A DNA stretch of 64,000 nucleotides from Actinoplanes nipponensis (GCF_016862275.1 NZ_BOMQ01000036.1:62001-126000); one strand, 5' to 3'; counted from the first letter of the stretch, positions 24,401 to 34,500 are shown. Translations and numbers: made by a program. The notes: a model not told the origin generated them from the sequence alone.

Positions 24401-25657
24401 CTAGGGACCCTCGAGGATGGGCCGGCTACCGGAGGTTCCCGGCAGTGGTCGTCGGATCCTGCCGTTGGCGATCGCCCGGTTGCGCGACTCCTCCAGCACC
24501 ACGTGCAGGTCGGAGCCGAAGGTCTCGTGGGTCAGCACGCTCTGCCGGAAGGTGGTGTTGTGCGGCCGCCGCACGTTGCGGGGGAACGTCCGGTTGACCG
24601 CGCTGGTGAGCTCCGAGGCCTTCGCCTGGGTCTCCGCGTCGTCGCGGTTCCACGGGATCATCACGGCGGCCGGATGGTCCTCGCGCTCGTCGTAGCGGTG
24701 CAGGATGTCGTGGTTGCGCGCCAGCCGGGTGCTCCACGGGTCCACCAGCAGCACCACGATCTGGTTGTCCCGCTCGGCCTTGTCGATGCACTGGTCCAGC
24801 TCCCCGACCTCGGTGATCTGCGCGTCCAGGCTGCGGGCGCCCGCGATCCGGGTGGCGTAGTCGGCCAGCGGCTGATCGAGCGCCGGCCGGTACGGCGACC
24901 AGGCCCGCGCGGATTCGCCGTAGAACCGCGGGTCCCGGCGGCCGACCTCCGGCGTGGCGGCCTGCGCGGCGGTGGGCGCGGACATGACGAAGTAGACCTT
25001 GTCGGAGCGCGGCAGCAGCTCGCTCGGCTCGATCGCCGGGGTCCGGCTGCCGTTGAGCGACACCTGGTCGTGGAAGGCGCTGGGCACCATCTCGAACTGC
25101 ACGCGGTCGGCGGCGGCCGGCAGGGGGTTGTTGGTCGCGGCGTCCATCACGAGCTCGGCCACGGTGGTGACGAACTCGAGGTAGTCGTCGCGGTTGCGCT
25201 GGATCCGCAGCAGCTGCCGGATGCCGCGCTCGCGCCCGGACTCGTGGGGCGGGTTCTGCCGCTGCGGCTCCTGGACGTACTGGACGACCTGTACCGCCGT
25301 GGGCATCGTGCGCGGCGGCAACCAACGCAGCGGGATCAGCCCGGACCCGCTGGTGCCGACGTGGCGCCGGTGCCGGCGGGCCCGCTCGGCGAAGATCGCC
25401 CACTCCCGGCCGCACGGCTCGCTGAGGAAATAGGCCGGCGAGCAGAGCGCGAGAAACGACTGGCAGCGCGACAATGCATCGACCAGCGTCTCGGGCCAGA
25501 TGTCCCCCGGCTGGATGTTGCGATTGTCCAGGAAACCGATCTCGGCGTCCTGGTCGAGGCCGGCCATCAGCCGGACCTCTTCGCACAGGTCCTGGAAGAA
25601 TTGGTGGACATAGACGTCGTCGCTACCGCGGGCGTAGCTGAGGAAGAAGTACAGCAC
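24401..25657 (-). CDS. fxsC: FxsC: TIR-like protein of the FxSxx-COOH system, copy 1
   Basis: A 418-residue protein. The N-terminal domain (~1-130) is TIR-like: FFLSYARGSDDVYVHQFFQDL first, then a D-rich loop, then LALCSPAYFLSEPCGREWAIF. Glu of CGREW (near residue 83) sits where NAD-cleaving TIR domains have their catalytic Glu. A second domain (~210-400) includes VYFVMSAPTAAQ and the VVLLVDPWSTRLARN strand, which is shared with copy 2. The GTG start at 25657 follows CGGAG. It is the first gene of an operon with fxsT. A -10-like TATACT (25712-25717, minus strand) and a 13-bp palindrome just downstream of it lie in front. Confidence 0.9.
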   Translation of the reverse strand: MLYFFLSYARGSDDVYVHQFFQDLCEEVRLMAGLDQDAEIGFLDNRNIQPGDIWPETLVDALSRCQSFLALCSPAYFLSEPCGREWAIFAERARRHRRHVGTSGSGLIPLRWLPPRTMPTAVQVVQYVQEPQRQNPPHESGRERGIRQLLRIQRNRDDYLEFVTTVAELVMDAATNNPLPAAADRVQFEMVPSAFHDQVSLNGSRTPAIEPSELLPRSDKVYFVMSAPTAAQAATPEVGRRDPRFYGESARAWSPYRPALDQPLADYATRIAGARSLDAQITEVGELDQCIDKAERDNQIVVLLVDPWSTRLARNHDILHRYDEREDHPAAVMIPWNRDDAETQAKASELTSAVNRTFPRNVRRPHNTTFRQSVLTHETFGSDLHVVLEESRNRAIANGRIRRPLPGTSGSRPILEGP

Positions 25658-25698
25658 GCAGTCTCCGACGAAGTCCGGGCCTCATGCGCTCGATGAGG

Positions 25699-25717
25699 CT
25701 GCGTAACGCAGAGTATA
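25699..25717 (-). promoter_or_regulatory. Promoter -10 and overlapping palindrome before fxsC copy 1
   Basis: On the minus strand TATACT (25717-25712) is a good -10 element about 55 bp before the GTG start. Directly downstream, where transcription would begin, is CTGCGTAACGCAG (25699-25711), a perfect 5-bp inverted repeat around TAA. This is the classical place for a repressor operator. No clear -35 hexamer is seen. Confidence 0.5.
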
Positions 25718-25793
25718 TTGACCAGAACGTTAAGTGAATAGCTGCGTTGGGCGGACTTCAGAGTGCCGCCCGGGCGCAAACTCCGCCCCCCGG

Positions 25794-27544
25794 CTACACA
25801 GTGGCCCTGCCCTGGCTTTCTCCGGCCGGACGGCGCCGCGGCGCCGACGCGGTGGCCGCGCCGACGCGCACTATCCGAAAACCAGCGTCCGCCAGCAATT
25901 CCGGCAGTTGCCGAACGGCCTCGCGGTCCTTCTCCCGCGCCGCTTCGGACAGTCGCTCCCACTCGACGAGATCGGGATGCTGCCGCCCCGCGTCGTCCCG
26001 CCGCTCGCCGTACCGCCAGCCGTTGGCCCGCTGGAACCGGCACCACCGGTCGTGCTCGCGCCGGGCGAGCCGTTCGATCAGCTCCGCCGTCAGCGTCTCC
26101 GGCTCACCCCAGACCGGATTCGGGGCGAGCACGCAGCCCACCTCGTCCAGCTTGGGTCGATGTCCCCAGCCTGCGCGCGGTTGCCGCCGCGCACCTCCTC
26201 CGGGAGGTCGCGCCACTCGCGCATCGCGGGCGTCGCACCGAGCGGCACCCCGGCCCGCACCTGGTGATGCAGGTAGCCGTCGTGGATGGCCCGGGCCAGC
26301 CGCTCGGTGAGGCTGTCCTCGGTGCCGCTGACGTCGGTGCCGGCGCGCAGCGCGTCGAACATGTCCAGCCGCCCGGACACCGAGTCGAGCAGCCGCTCGC
26401 CGGGCCCGTGGAACGCCTGGACGAGGCCGCCGAGCTGACCCAGCCGCACGATGACCGACCCGGGGCCGGAGCGCCAGAAGTGGTCCATCGTCAGGGCCAG
26501 TTTGAGCCCGGCCTCCTCGTCGTCGCAGCAGATGTAGACCTGGTCCGGCGGCGCATCCGGCAGGTCGCCGTCGAGCAGGGTGGCGACGTTGCGGTTGCGG
26601 GTCACGAAGTCGCAGACCGTGCCGACGAACGGATAGAGCCGGCGCAGCCGGTGCACCGCCTCCCACGCGCCGGCGTCGACCACGACCACCTCGAGACGCC
26701 GGCGCTGCCCCCGCAACCGCCAGGTCCGGGCCAGCTCGACCATCAGCGCCCGGCCGAACCAGGAGGCGCCGACCACCATGACGCGGGTCGGGCGGTCCGG
26801 ATGGACCGGCGGCCGGTGCCGGCTCAGCAGGGCGTGCGCGGCGCGCTCGTGCCAGTTGAAGAAGTTGACCACCATCCGGTCGTCGGTACGCCGGGCCAGC
26901 CGGCGCGCCTGCAACGCCATGCACAGCTCCGGATCGTCGACCTGAACGTGCACGCGCAACGGCGTGCGCCGGCGCAGCCGGTCCGCGGCCACCACCACCG
27001 CCAGGTCCCGGGCGGTGTCGCCGGAGCACACGTAGAGCGTCTCGGCGTGGTGGATGCCCGCGCCGCGCAGCAGCTCGGCCCGGGTCGAGTCGCCCGGCGC
27101 GAGCAGCACCCCCCGCCGCCCGGCGGCCGGCGCACCGGCGCCGGCCATCCGGACGACCCGGCGGCCGCCGTCCGCCAGGCGCGTCGCCAGCGCGTCGGCG
27201 ACCAGGCTCTCCCCGCAGACGATCACGTGCCCGCGGGACCGGCGCGCCCGCAGCCGGGCCAGTTCCGCGGCGAACAGCAGCCGGACCGCCTCGATCACCG
27301 CGTAGACCGTCACGGCCGGGGCCAGGAACCGCGCCACCTGCAACGACACCGGCATGACACCGCCCTCGTCGAGCGGGGGCGCGCCGAGCACGAACAGCTG
27401 CAGCGTGTAGTAGAGGCGGTCCCACGTGTCGTCGGCGAACTCGACCCGGGCGGCCAGCAGCCCGCCCATGCCGACGTAGCCGAGGATCACCGAGACCAGG
27501 GCGAGCAGCGGGAACAGCAACCGCCACACCACGGGCTTCGCCAT
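25794..27544 (-). pseudogene. TrkA-N/RyR-domain membrane protein, interrupted by a single-base frameshift
   Basis: Intact reading would give ~583 residues. There are two N-terminal transmembrane helices (~8-30 and ~65-85), then a Rossmann TrkA-N-like region (GHVIVCGESLVADALATRLA, ~105). A second Rossmann fold follows (RVMVVGASWFGRALMVELA, ~262). The C-terminal RyR domain contains REHDRWCRFQRANGWRYGER and then HPDLVEWERLSEAAREKDRE. The first frame breaks after GDIDP; the C-terminal part resumes as KLDEVGCVLAPNPVWGEPET one frame over. One base is missing in the GGG run at 26154-26156. It could be real decay, programmed slippage or an assembly error. It is divergent from the AAC(3) gene and upstream of fxsC. 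Confidence 0.75.
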
Positions 27545-27605
27545 GACCCACCCCCGCGGCCTCGGGTATCAACGTACCGCTATGGAGGAGTTACTTTAAG
27601 CCACG

Positions 27606-28430
27606 TTGCCTGCCACAATCCACGACGTGGTGATCAGCTATCCCCCGGTGGGACCGCAGACCCGGCAATCCCTCGTGGACGACCTGCACGCGCTCGGCGT
27701 ACGGGAGGGCGGCGTGCTGCTCATCCACACATCGCTGCGCTCCCTGGGCTGGGTCTGCGGCGGGGCCCTCACCGTCGTCCAGGCGTTGCTGGACGTGCTG
27801 GGTCCCTGGGGCACCCTGGTGGTCCCCAGCCAGACCGCGACCAACCGGGACCCGTCGACCTGGGCGCCGCCGCCGCCGCAGTCCTGGTGGCCGGCGATCC
27901 GGGAGAACCTGCCCGGCTTCGACGTGGCCCGCACCCCCAGCACGGCGGTCGGCGCGATCACCGAGCAGGTCCGCACCTGGCCCGGCGCCGTACGCAGCGG
28001 GCACCCGCAGACCTCGTTCGCGGCGATCGGCGCCCGGGCGGCCGAGCTGATGAGCGTGCACCGCACCGACTGCCACCTGGGCGAGGACTCCCCGCTGGCG
28101 GCCCTGGCCAAGGCCGACGCGGCCACCCTGCTGCTGGGCGTCGGCTACGACCGGGCGACCGCGTTCCACCTGGGCGAGTACCGGGTGCCGGACCCGCCAC
28201 GCCGGACGTACTCCTGCGCGGTCCTCACGCCCGGCGGCGAGCGGCGCTGGCTCGAGTACGAGGACGTCGTTCTCGACGATCACGACTTCGGGCGGCTCGG
28301 CGCGGACTTCGAGCACGACACCGGGCTGGTGACGAGCGGCACCGTGGGCGCCGCGAACTGCCGGCTCTTCCCGATCGCCGACGCCGCCGGGTACGCGCAG
28401 CGGTGGTTCGTCAGGAACCGGGGCGCCTGA
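27606..28430 (+). CDS. AAC(3)-type (aminoglycoside N3) acetyltransferase, fxs-associated
   Basis: Acetyl-CoA-dependent N-acetyltransferase fold of the antibiotic_NAT family, ~268-274 residues. Marks are LLIHTSLRSLGWVCGG (the family HSSL motif, ~40), GHPQTSFAAIG (~137) and HLGEDSPLAALA (~158). The start is uncertain: TTG at 27606 or GTG at 27627. GGAGGAG at 27584-27590 is rather distant, and a TACTTT element nearby hints at a short or absent leader. Its 3' end overlaps that of fxsB copy 2 by 20 bp. Genes of this family recur beside FxsB loci, so its substrate may be the peptide product rather than a drug; that is inference. Confidence 0.85.
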   Translation: MPATIHDVVISYPPVGPQTRQSLVDDLHALGVREGGVLLIHTSLRSLGWVCGGALTVVQALLDVLGPWGTLVVPSQTATNRDPSTWAPPPPQSWWPAIRENLPGFDVARTPSTAVGAITEQVRTWPGAVRSGHPQTSFAAIGARAAELMSVHRTDCHLGEDSPLAALAKADAATLLLGVGYDRATAFHLGEYRVPDPPRRTYSCAVLTPGGERRWLEYEDVVLDDHDFGRLGADFEHDTGLVTSGTVGAANCRLFPIADAAGYAQRWFVRNRGA

Positions 28431-29565
28431 CCAGGTCGTCCCGGAGTCGCCCGTGGGCGTGGGCGATGAGGTGGTAGAGATCGGGGCAGTACACGCTGCG
28501 GTTGGCGAACCCGGTCCCGTCGTACCGGTGGGCGTGCAGGCCGCCGCCGCAGACCCGGACCACCGGACAGCTGCGGCATTCCGGGCCGAGGGCGATCACC
28601 CCGCTCCGGCGTGCCCGGATGCCCGGATGCGCCGCGGCGTCGTCCAGCGAGGCGGTGATCAAATGCAGCCCTGTTGTCGCGGCGTCCTCCGCCACGGTCT
28701 TGAGCACGTCGCTCTGCTCGATGGAGCCGTCGGTGTCCACGGTCACGATGTCCGCTGGTTCGAGGCCCAGCCACTCGGTATGGCTGTGTCCGCCCAGGAG
28801 CAGGTCCAGCAAGCTCTCGAAGAGCCGGATGCGGGTCTCGCGGACGGGCGCGTCATACCACCGGTCGAAGACGGCGACCAGCCAGTCCCCGTACGCCGAC
28901 AGTTGATCGTCGAGCGGCCGCGCCGGTGGCGGGTGCTCCCGGTTGCCGTGCGGCAGCAGCAGGTCCATCGCCGGAGGACGGTAGGTCAGCAGATGCTCGT
29001 ACGTCTCCAGGGGATCACTGTGGACATCCACCGTGCAGAGGATGCCCGCGTACAGCTGCCGGTACCGCTCCGTTCCCAGCAGGCGCAGTGCCTCGACGAC
29101 CGCGGGATGGCTGCTCCGGCCACCCGCGAACCGCCGGTGGCGGTCATTGGTGGCACGAGAGCCGTCGAGGCTCACGCCGACCCGAACTTCCTCCTCGAGA
29201 AACAGCTCGAGGACCGCGCGGTCCAACAGCACGCCGTTGGTCTGCACGGTGAACAGCGGCCGGGTCCCGCACGGCAGCGCCCGGCGGATGGACCGTACGG
29301 CATATCGCAGGAAATCGGCACCAGCCAGCAACGGCTCACCGCCGTGCAGGATCACCCGCAGATACGGCAGGTGGTGCGTGCGGGCGTGCTCGCCCAGCCG
29401 GTCCGCGAGCCGCTCCATCGTGGACCGGCTCATCGCCACCGGCTTCCGGCGCCAGCTCTGGTCGGCGTGCCGGTAGACGTAGCAGTAGTCGCACGCGAGA
29501 TTGCAGCGTCCGTGGACCTTGACGACAACTTCGCCGAACGGCCTGACCGGCGAGCCGCCCATCAC
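28411..29565 (-). CDS. fxsB: FxsB family radical SAM/SPASM cyclophane-forming peptide maturase, copy 2
   Basis: A 384-residue parallel to copy 1. The cluster motif is CNLACDYCYVYRH (residues ~22-34), then HGGEPLLAG (~74), QTNGVLLDRA (~110) and SLDGSRATNDRHRRFAGG (~135). The characteristic LLLPHGNREHPPP (~207) corresponds to LLLPHGNWTNPPP in copy 1. SPASM region: CRSCPVVRVCGGGLHAHRY ... YCPDL. The first codon overlaps the fxsA stop (ATGA), so the precursor and its enzyme are coupled. The 5' end is longer than in copy 1 by a few residues (MMGGSPVRPFGE). Overall identity looks moderate, so the two copies are old relatives rather than a recent duplication. Confidence 0.95.
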   Translation of the reverse strand: MMGGSPVRPFGEVVVKVHGRCNLACDYCYVYRHADQSWRRKPVAMSRSTMERLADRLGEHARTHHLPYLRVILHGGEPLLAGADFLRYAVRSIRRALPCGTRPLFTVQTNGVLLDRAVLELFLEEEVRVGVSLDGSRATNDRHRRFAGGRSSHPAVVEALRLLGTERYRQLYAGILCTVDVHSDPLETYEHLLTYRPPAMDLLLPHGNREHPPPARPLDDQLSAYGDWLVAVFDRWYDAPVRETRIRLFESLLDLLLGGHSHTEWLGLEPADIVTVDTDGSIEQSDVLKTVAEDAATTGLHLITASLDDAAAHPGIRARRSGVIALGPECRSCPVVRVCGGGLHAHRYDGTGFANRSVYCPDLYHLIAHAHGRLRDDLVRRPGS

Positions 29566-29759
29566 CCGATTGCGCTGCCGAAGTCGGCTGAGCCGGTGCC
29601 GTCCTCCGCGGCGGCGTCCGACTCACCGCGGGCCCGGGCCAGGGCGTGCACCAGGGCCGAGGCCCTCCGCGGATCCAGCTCGCCGGTGAGCAGTTCGGCG
29701 AGATCTTCCGGAAGGTCCGGCAGCACGGTACGCAGGACCGGTTCGTCGTGGCTGAGCAT
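29562..29759 (-). CDS. fxsA: FxsA precursor peptide (FxSxx-COOH cyclophane RiPP), copy 2
   Basis: A 65-residue precursor starting MLSHDEPVL. The leader contains LPEDLAELLTGELDPRRA and is acidic/helical, followed by a Gly/Ala/Asp-rich linker and the C-terminus SADFGSAIG. The core is again Phe-x-Ser plus three residues. The ATG at 29759 is preferred over the one at 29765 because GGGAG then lies 9 nt away; a longer frame to 29840 has no ribosome binding site. Beyond the C-terminal motif its sequence has little in common with copy 1, so the two maturases probably act on their own partners. Confidence 0.88.
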   Translation of the reverse strand: MLSHDEPVLRTVLPDLPEDLAELLTGELDPRRASALVHALARARGESDAAAEDGTGSADFGSAIG

Positions 29760-30170
29760 CGGCATCCACTCCCTCGTGAGGATGTGCGGACGAGGATCTG
29801 ACCGGGTTTCAGCGTTACGGTCGCATGTCCGCCAGATCAAGCACGGACCGAATCAATCGCCCTCCGGGAAATTTGCGGCTTGCGGCCGAAGGATCCGATC
29901 AGACGTCTAGTGTGGGAAGCCTCGGTCGCGTTCGGGGGGTCGACTCGCATCTTCGCCGTCGGGAAGGGGTGAGCGCGGTGCACAGCATCGGGGTCACCGG
30001 CCGGATACACCCTACCCAGCCCCGCATCCGACCCGCGGGACGTTCGGCGTCGGCCGACGCTGTCGGAAGTACGACATTGCGATGATCGAAGGACCCGGCC
30101 ACCGGGCCGATAACGTGCTGGGGGACCCGGCCGTCACCGGCTTCGTCCCCTGCCGATCGGCGACCGCCTG
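29760..30170. other. Divergent promoter region between fxsA2-fxsB2 and fxsC2-fxsT2
   Basis: A 411-bp gap without a gene. It holds a direct repeat TTGCGGC-TTGCGGC (29873-29886) and the -10-like GATAAC near 30108 on the plus strand. It must contain promoters for both operons; no clear operator is visible. Confidence 0.5.
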
Positions 30171-31400
30171 ATGAACGACGTAGCCGCTGCGGCCCCGGAG
30201 GAGCACGTGCCCCTTTTCCTGGTGAGCCACATCCGCGGTGACGACGACGCGTACGTCGAGGAGTTCTTCCACGACCTCTGCCGCGAGGTCCGCGCGCTGA
30301 CCGGCACCGGGCGCACCGACGACGTGGGGACGCTCGCGACCGACCTCGATCCGGCGGAGGGCGACTGGCCCCCGGCGACCGCCCGGGCGCTGGCCTCCTG
30401 CCAGGTATTTCTCCCGCTCTGCTCGCCCCGGCTGCTGTTGAGCGAGAGCGGGGGCCGGCACTGGTGGCTGTTCCACGAGCGCCTGCGCCGCTTCAGCGAG
30501 GACAACCAGCGGGACGCGGCCTCCCTGCTGCCGTTGCGCTGGGTGTCGATGCCGGACCTGCCCCCCAGCTTCCCGGAGTTCCTGGCCGCCGACCCCACCG
30601 ACCCGCGTCGACCCCTGCGGCAATACCTGCGGCTGCGCACCCTGCGGCCGCACTACCGGTCCTTTCTGCACCGGCTCGCCGGCCAGATCGTGAAGACCGC
30701 GCGCAGCTGTCCGTTGCCGCCGTACTGGCCGCTGCCGTCCGCGGCGCGCACGCCGAACGCGTTCGCCCCGTCCGAGACCGGCCTCGACCGGCCGCTGGTG
30801 CCCGGCACCCGCAACGTGCGCTTCGTGGTCGCCGCCGGGTCCCGCGGCGACATGGAACGCGTACGGGCGGCGGTCGAGTACTACGGCAAGGACTCGACCG
30901 AGTGGGCGCCGTACCGGCCGCTGCGCCGGCAACCCCTGGTCGAGCAGGCCCAGGCGATCGCCGCCGGGCAGCTGTTCGACTCGCACGTCACCGGCCTGGA
31001 GGACCTGCGGCGCACCCTGGACGTCGCCAAGGAGGCCAACGACCTGGTCGTGCTGCTGCTCGACCCGTGGTCCACCCGGCTGCCGGCCAGCCGGCGGCAG
31101 CTGTCCGAGGCCGACCTGGCCGGCCTGCCGGACGCGGCCGTGCTGGTCCCCGTCAGCGACGCCGACCCGGAGAGCGAACAGAGCCGCGACGAGCTGATGT
31201 TCGACGTGGAGCAGACCCTCGCCCGGTTCCTCGGCCGGTACGACGCGCTCTACAGCGGCCGGTTGCCCACCCCGGAAAGCTTCGGCAACCAGCTGGCGTC
31301 GACCCTGGAACAGAGCCGCAACCGCCGGTTCCGGGTCGGCCGGCCCGCCCCGGGATCCGCCTCGGCGGCCGGCGACCGGCCCATCCTCAACGGACCCTGA
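30171..31400 (+). CDS. fxsC: FxsC: TIR-like protein of the FxSxx-COOH system, copy 2
   Basis: A 409-residue counterpart of copy 1. The TIR-like N-terminal region reads LFLVSHIRGDDDAYVEEFFHDL, then VFLPLCSPRLLLSESGGRHWWLF. Where copy 1 has the Glu of CGREW, this copy has His (GGRHW), so NAD cleavage looks unlikely unless another residue substitutes. The C-terminal domain keeps DLVVLLLDPWSTRLP and ends with PILNGP (copy 1: PILEGP). The ATG at 30171 gives a sensible length; the ribosome binding site is weak. fxsT follows after 149 bp. That gap contains the palindrome AGACTC-TG-GAGTCT (31490-31503). Confidence 0.88.
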   Translation: MNDVAAAAPEEHVPLFLVSHIRGDDDAYVEEFFHDLCREVRALTGTGRTDDVGTLATDLDPAEGDWPPATARALASCQVFLPLCSPRLLLSESGGRHWWLFHERLRRFSEDNQRDAASLLPLRWVSMPDLPPSFPEFLAADPTDPRRPLRQYLRLRTLRPHYRSFLHRLAGQIVKTARSCPLPPYWPLPSAARTPNAFAPSETGLDRPLVPGTRNVRFVVAAGSRGDMERVRAAVEYYGKDSTEWAPYRPLRRQPLVEQAQAIAAGQLFDSHVTGLEDLRRTLDVAKEANDLVVLLLDPWSTRLPASRRQLSEADLAGLPDAAVLVPVSDADPESEQSRDELMFDVEQTLARFLGRYDALYSGRLPTPESFGNQLASTLEQSRNRRFRVGRPAPGSASAAGDRPILNGP

Positions 31401-31549
31401 CCGTCACCCGGACGAGTCAAGACCGGCGAGGAAAAATAGCGCCATCATCGAGTGGCTTCCACCTCCATTGGGTCGTCCTCTCTAGGCTGAGACTCTGGAG
31501 TCTTGGCCCGGACGACGATTCATCGCGTCATGAACGACGAGGAGCCGGC

Positions 31550-34500
31550 GTGAGCGCACCCGTGGACCGCTCGGATGGGCAGATCGTCACGTTCTATTCG
31601 TACAAGGGCGGCACCGGCCGGACCATGGCGCTGGCCAACATCGCCTGGATTCTCGCCGCCTCCGGCTATCGCGTGCTGACCGTCGACTGGGATCTCGAAT
31701 CCCCGGGCCTGCACCGCTATTTCCACCCCTTCCTGCGCGACAAGGAGCTGCACGAGACCGACGGCGTGATCGAGATGATCCGCCGGTTCTCGGAGGCCAC
31801 CCTGGGCGGCGAGGCGGATCTCGACATCGCCGAGCTCGCCGACTTCCGCGAGTACGCGGTGTCGCTGGAATGGGACTTCGGCACCGGCTGCCTGGACCTC
31901 ATCGGCGCCGGCCGGCAGGGTCCGCAGTATTCCGCGATCGTGAGCACCTTCGACTGGGACTCGTTCTGGGCGGCCCACGGGAGCGCCTTCTTCGACGAGC
32001 TGCGACACCAGATGCGCTCGGGCTACGACTTCGTGTTCCTCGACAGCCGCACCGGGCTCAGTGACACCGCCGGCATCTGCACGGTGCAGATGCCGAGCAC
32101 GGTGGTCAGCTGTTTCACGCTGAACACCCAGAGCATCGAGGGCTCGGTGGCGGTGGCGCGGTCCATCCTCAAGGCCCGGGAGCAGCGGGACGCCCCCGCG
32201 CCCCGCATCCTCCCGGTGCCGACCAGGGTCGAGGACGGCGAGCAGCGCCGGTTGGAGCGCGGCCGGGCGTACGCCCACCGCAGCTTCAACCCCTTCCTCG
32301 CCGCCTCCGGGATCGACGACGCGGTCGAGTACTGGGGCTCCGTGGAGCTGCCCTACCGCACCTTCTACGCCTACGAGGAGATCCTCTCCACCTTCGGCGA
32401 CCAGCCCCGCCAGGAGAATTCGCTGCTCGCCCCGTACGTGCGGCTGGCCCGCCGGATCGCCGGCCACCCGGTCGCCGCGCCGGTCGTCGAAGAGGGCGTG
32501 CGGCAGCGGGTCATCCGGATGTTCGAGCGGTCGGAGCCGGTCGAACCCAGCCGCATCCTGATCAACTATGTGCCGCTGGACCGGATCTACGCCGAGTGGC
32601 TCAGCGAGCAGCTGAGCCGGTGCGGGCACCATCCGGTACGCCACTTCGCCGGCACCGACCTGCCCGACCTGGACACCGTCGACCGGCTGATCACGCTCGT
32701 CTCCCGGGACTACGAGACGTTCCCCGAGAACGACCGGCTGGCCCAGGCCCTGCTCCAGCGGGACACCCCCGACGACGTCTTCGCCGTCGCGGTGCAGACC
32801 GCCTCGGTGTCACTTCCCGACCAGCTGCGCCGTTACCCCAGCGTGGACCTGACCCGGCACAGCGGCGACCGCGTCCTCGAGCTGGTGCTCAACGAGCTGC
32901 GGATCCAGCCCGACGGCTCCCGGGCGTCCTACGAGGAGCCCGAGGAGGGCGTCCGCTACCCGCGCGTGCGCGCCGATCTCTGGAATCTCCAGCTGGCCCG
33001 CAACGCCGCCTTCTCCGGCCGCAACTTGCTCCTGGAGGCCCTGCGCGACCAGCTGCTCGCCACCGAGAACGTGGACGGCGGCCGGATCGCGCTCGAGGGC
33101 ATCAACGGCGTCGGCAAGACCCAGATCGCCCTGGAGTACGCCTACCGGTTCGCCGCCGCCTACGACATCGTGTGGTGGGTCTCGGCCGAGCAGACCGACC
33201 GGGTCCGCACCAGCCTCGCCGAGCTGGCCGAGCGCCTGGGCATCCCCGGCGACGCCGAGGCGCAGGTGGCCGAGGTGCGGGAATGGCTGCGGCAGGGCAA
33301 GCCGTCGGCGCGCTGGCTGATCGTGCTGGACAACGCCGACTCCCCGGAGGAGCTGTACGACTTCCTGCCGACCGGTACGGGCCATGTCATCGTCACGTCC
33401 CGTAACCCGCACTGGTCGGAGAAGTACCACCTGCCGCGCCTGGACGTGAACGTCTTCGCCCGCGGGGAGAGCATCGAGCTGCTGCGCCGGCGCGTCGACG
33501 GGCTGAGCCACGACGACGCCGACCGGATCGCCGACGCGCTGGGCGACCTGCCGCTGGCGCTCGAGCAGGCGGCCGCCTGGCTGGCCCTGACCGGCTCCAG
33601 CGCCACCGAATACCTGGCCGAGCTGGGCGCCCGGACGGCTCGGCTGCTCGACCAGCAGGCGCCGCCCAACCAGCCGTCGACCACGGCCAGCGTCCGGCTC
33701 TCGTACGACCGGCTCCGGGCCAAGAGCCCGGCGGCGGCCCGGCTGCTGGAGCTGTTCGCCTTCCTCGCGCCCGAGGCGATCCCGTTCCGGTTGCTGGAGG
33801 GCGAGCGACTCTCCGACCACCTGGCCGGGATCGATCCGGCCATGCACGACCCGCTGCTGCAGCGCACGCTGATCAGCGTCATCGGCCGGTACTCGCTGGC
33901 CCGCGTCAACACCGCGGTCGGGGGCGCGGTCGTGCACCGGCTCACCCAGGGCATCATCCGCGACAGCCTGAGCGCCGAGGAGCAGGCGGCGACCCGCGAC
34001 GAGCTCTGGCGGATCCTGGCCGGTGTCAAGCGTCCCCCGCGCGAGGACTCCGACAACTGGCCGATCTACGAGGAGCTCCGGGCCCACCTGGAGGCCTCCG
34101 GCGCGATCGAGTCCCCGCGGCCGGAGGTGCGCACCCTGTTCCTCGAGCTCGCCGGCTACCTGCGCCACCGCGGTGACTTCATCGGCGCGGAGGATCTCAT
34201 CGCCCGGGTGCAGACGCGCTGGCGGGAGCTGTTCGGCGAGGACGACGTGCTGACCATGCGGCTGCAGTCCGAGCGCGGGAACACCGCCCGGGAACGCGGT
34301 CACGTGACACGGGCGTACGAGATCGACCGGGATGTCGTCGAGCGGATGACCACCGTGCTCGGCGCCGAGCACCCGTACACGCTGCTCGCCGCGAACGGGC
34401 TCGCCGGAACCCTGCGGGCCCAGGGGGAGTTCGCTCGCGCCCGCGACATCGACGAGAAGACCGTTCCCCTGGTGCGGGACGTGTTCGGCCGGAATTCCGA

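Noticed and set aside
21288..24404. 1038-codon plus-strand frame opposite fxsT
   Set aside because: Antisense of a gene with clear ParA, NB-ARC and TPR motifs; high GC keeps the complementary frame open.
25794..27572. The second minus-strand frame as a separate full-length gene
   Set aside because: Only its last ~120 codons (RyR domain) resemble a protein; upstream it is a shadow of the TrkA-N frame. One frameshifted gene explains both.
27606..28430. Calling the AAC(3)-like gene an antibiotic resistance determinant
   Set aside because: The fold supports acetyl transfer, but the fxs context and the breadth of the family do not justify naming an aminoglycoside substrate.
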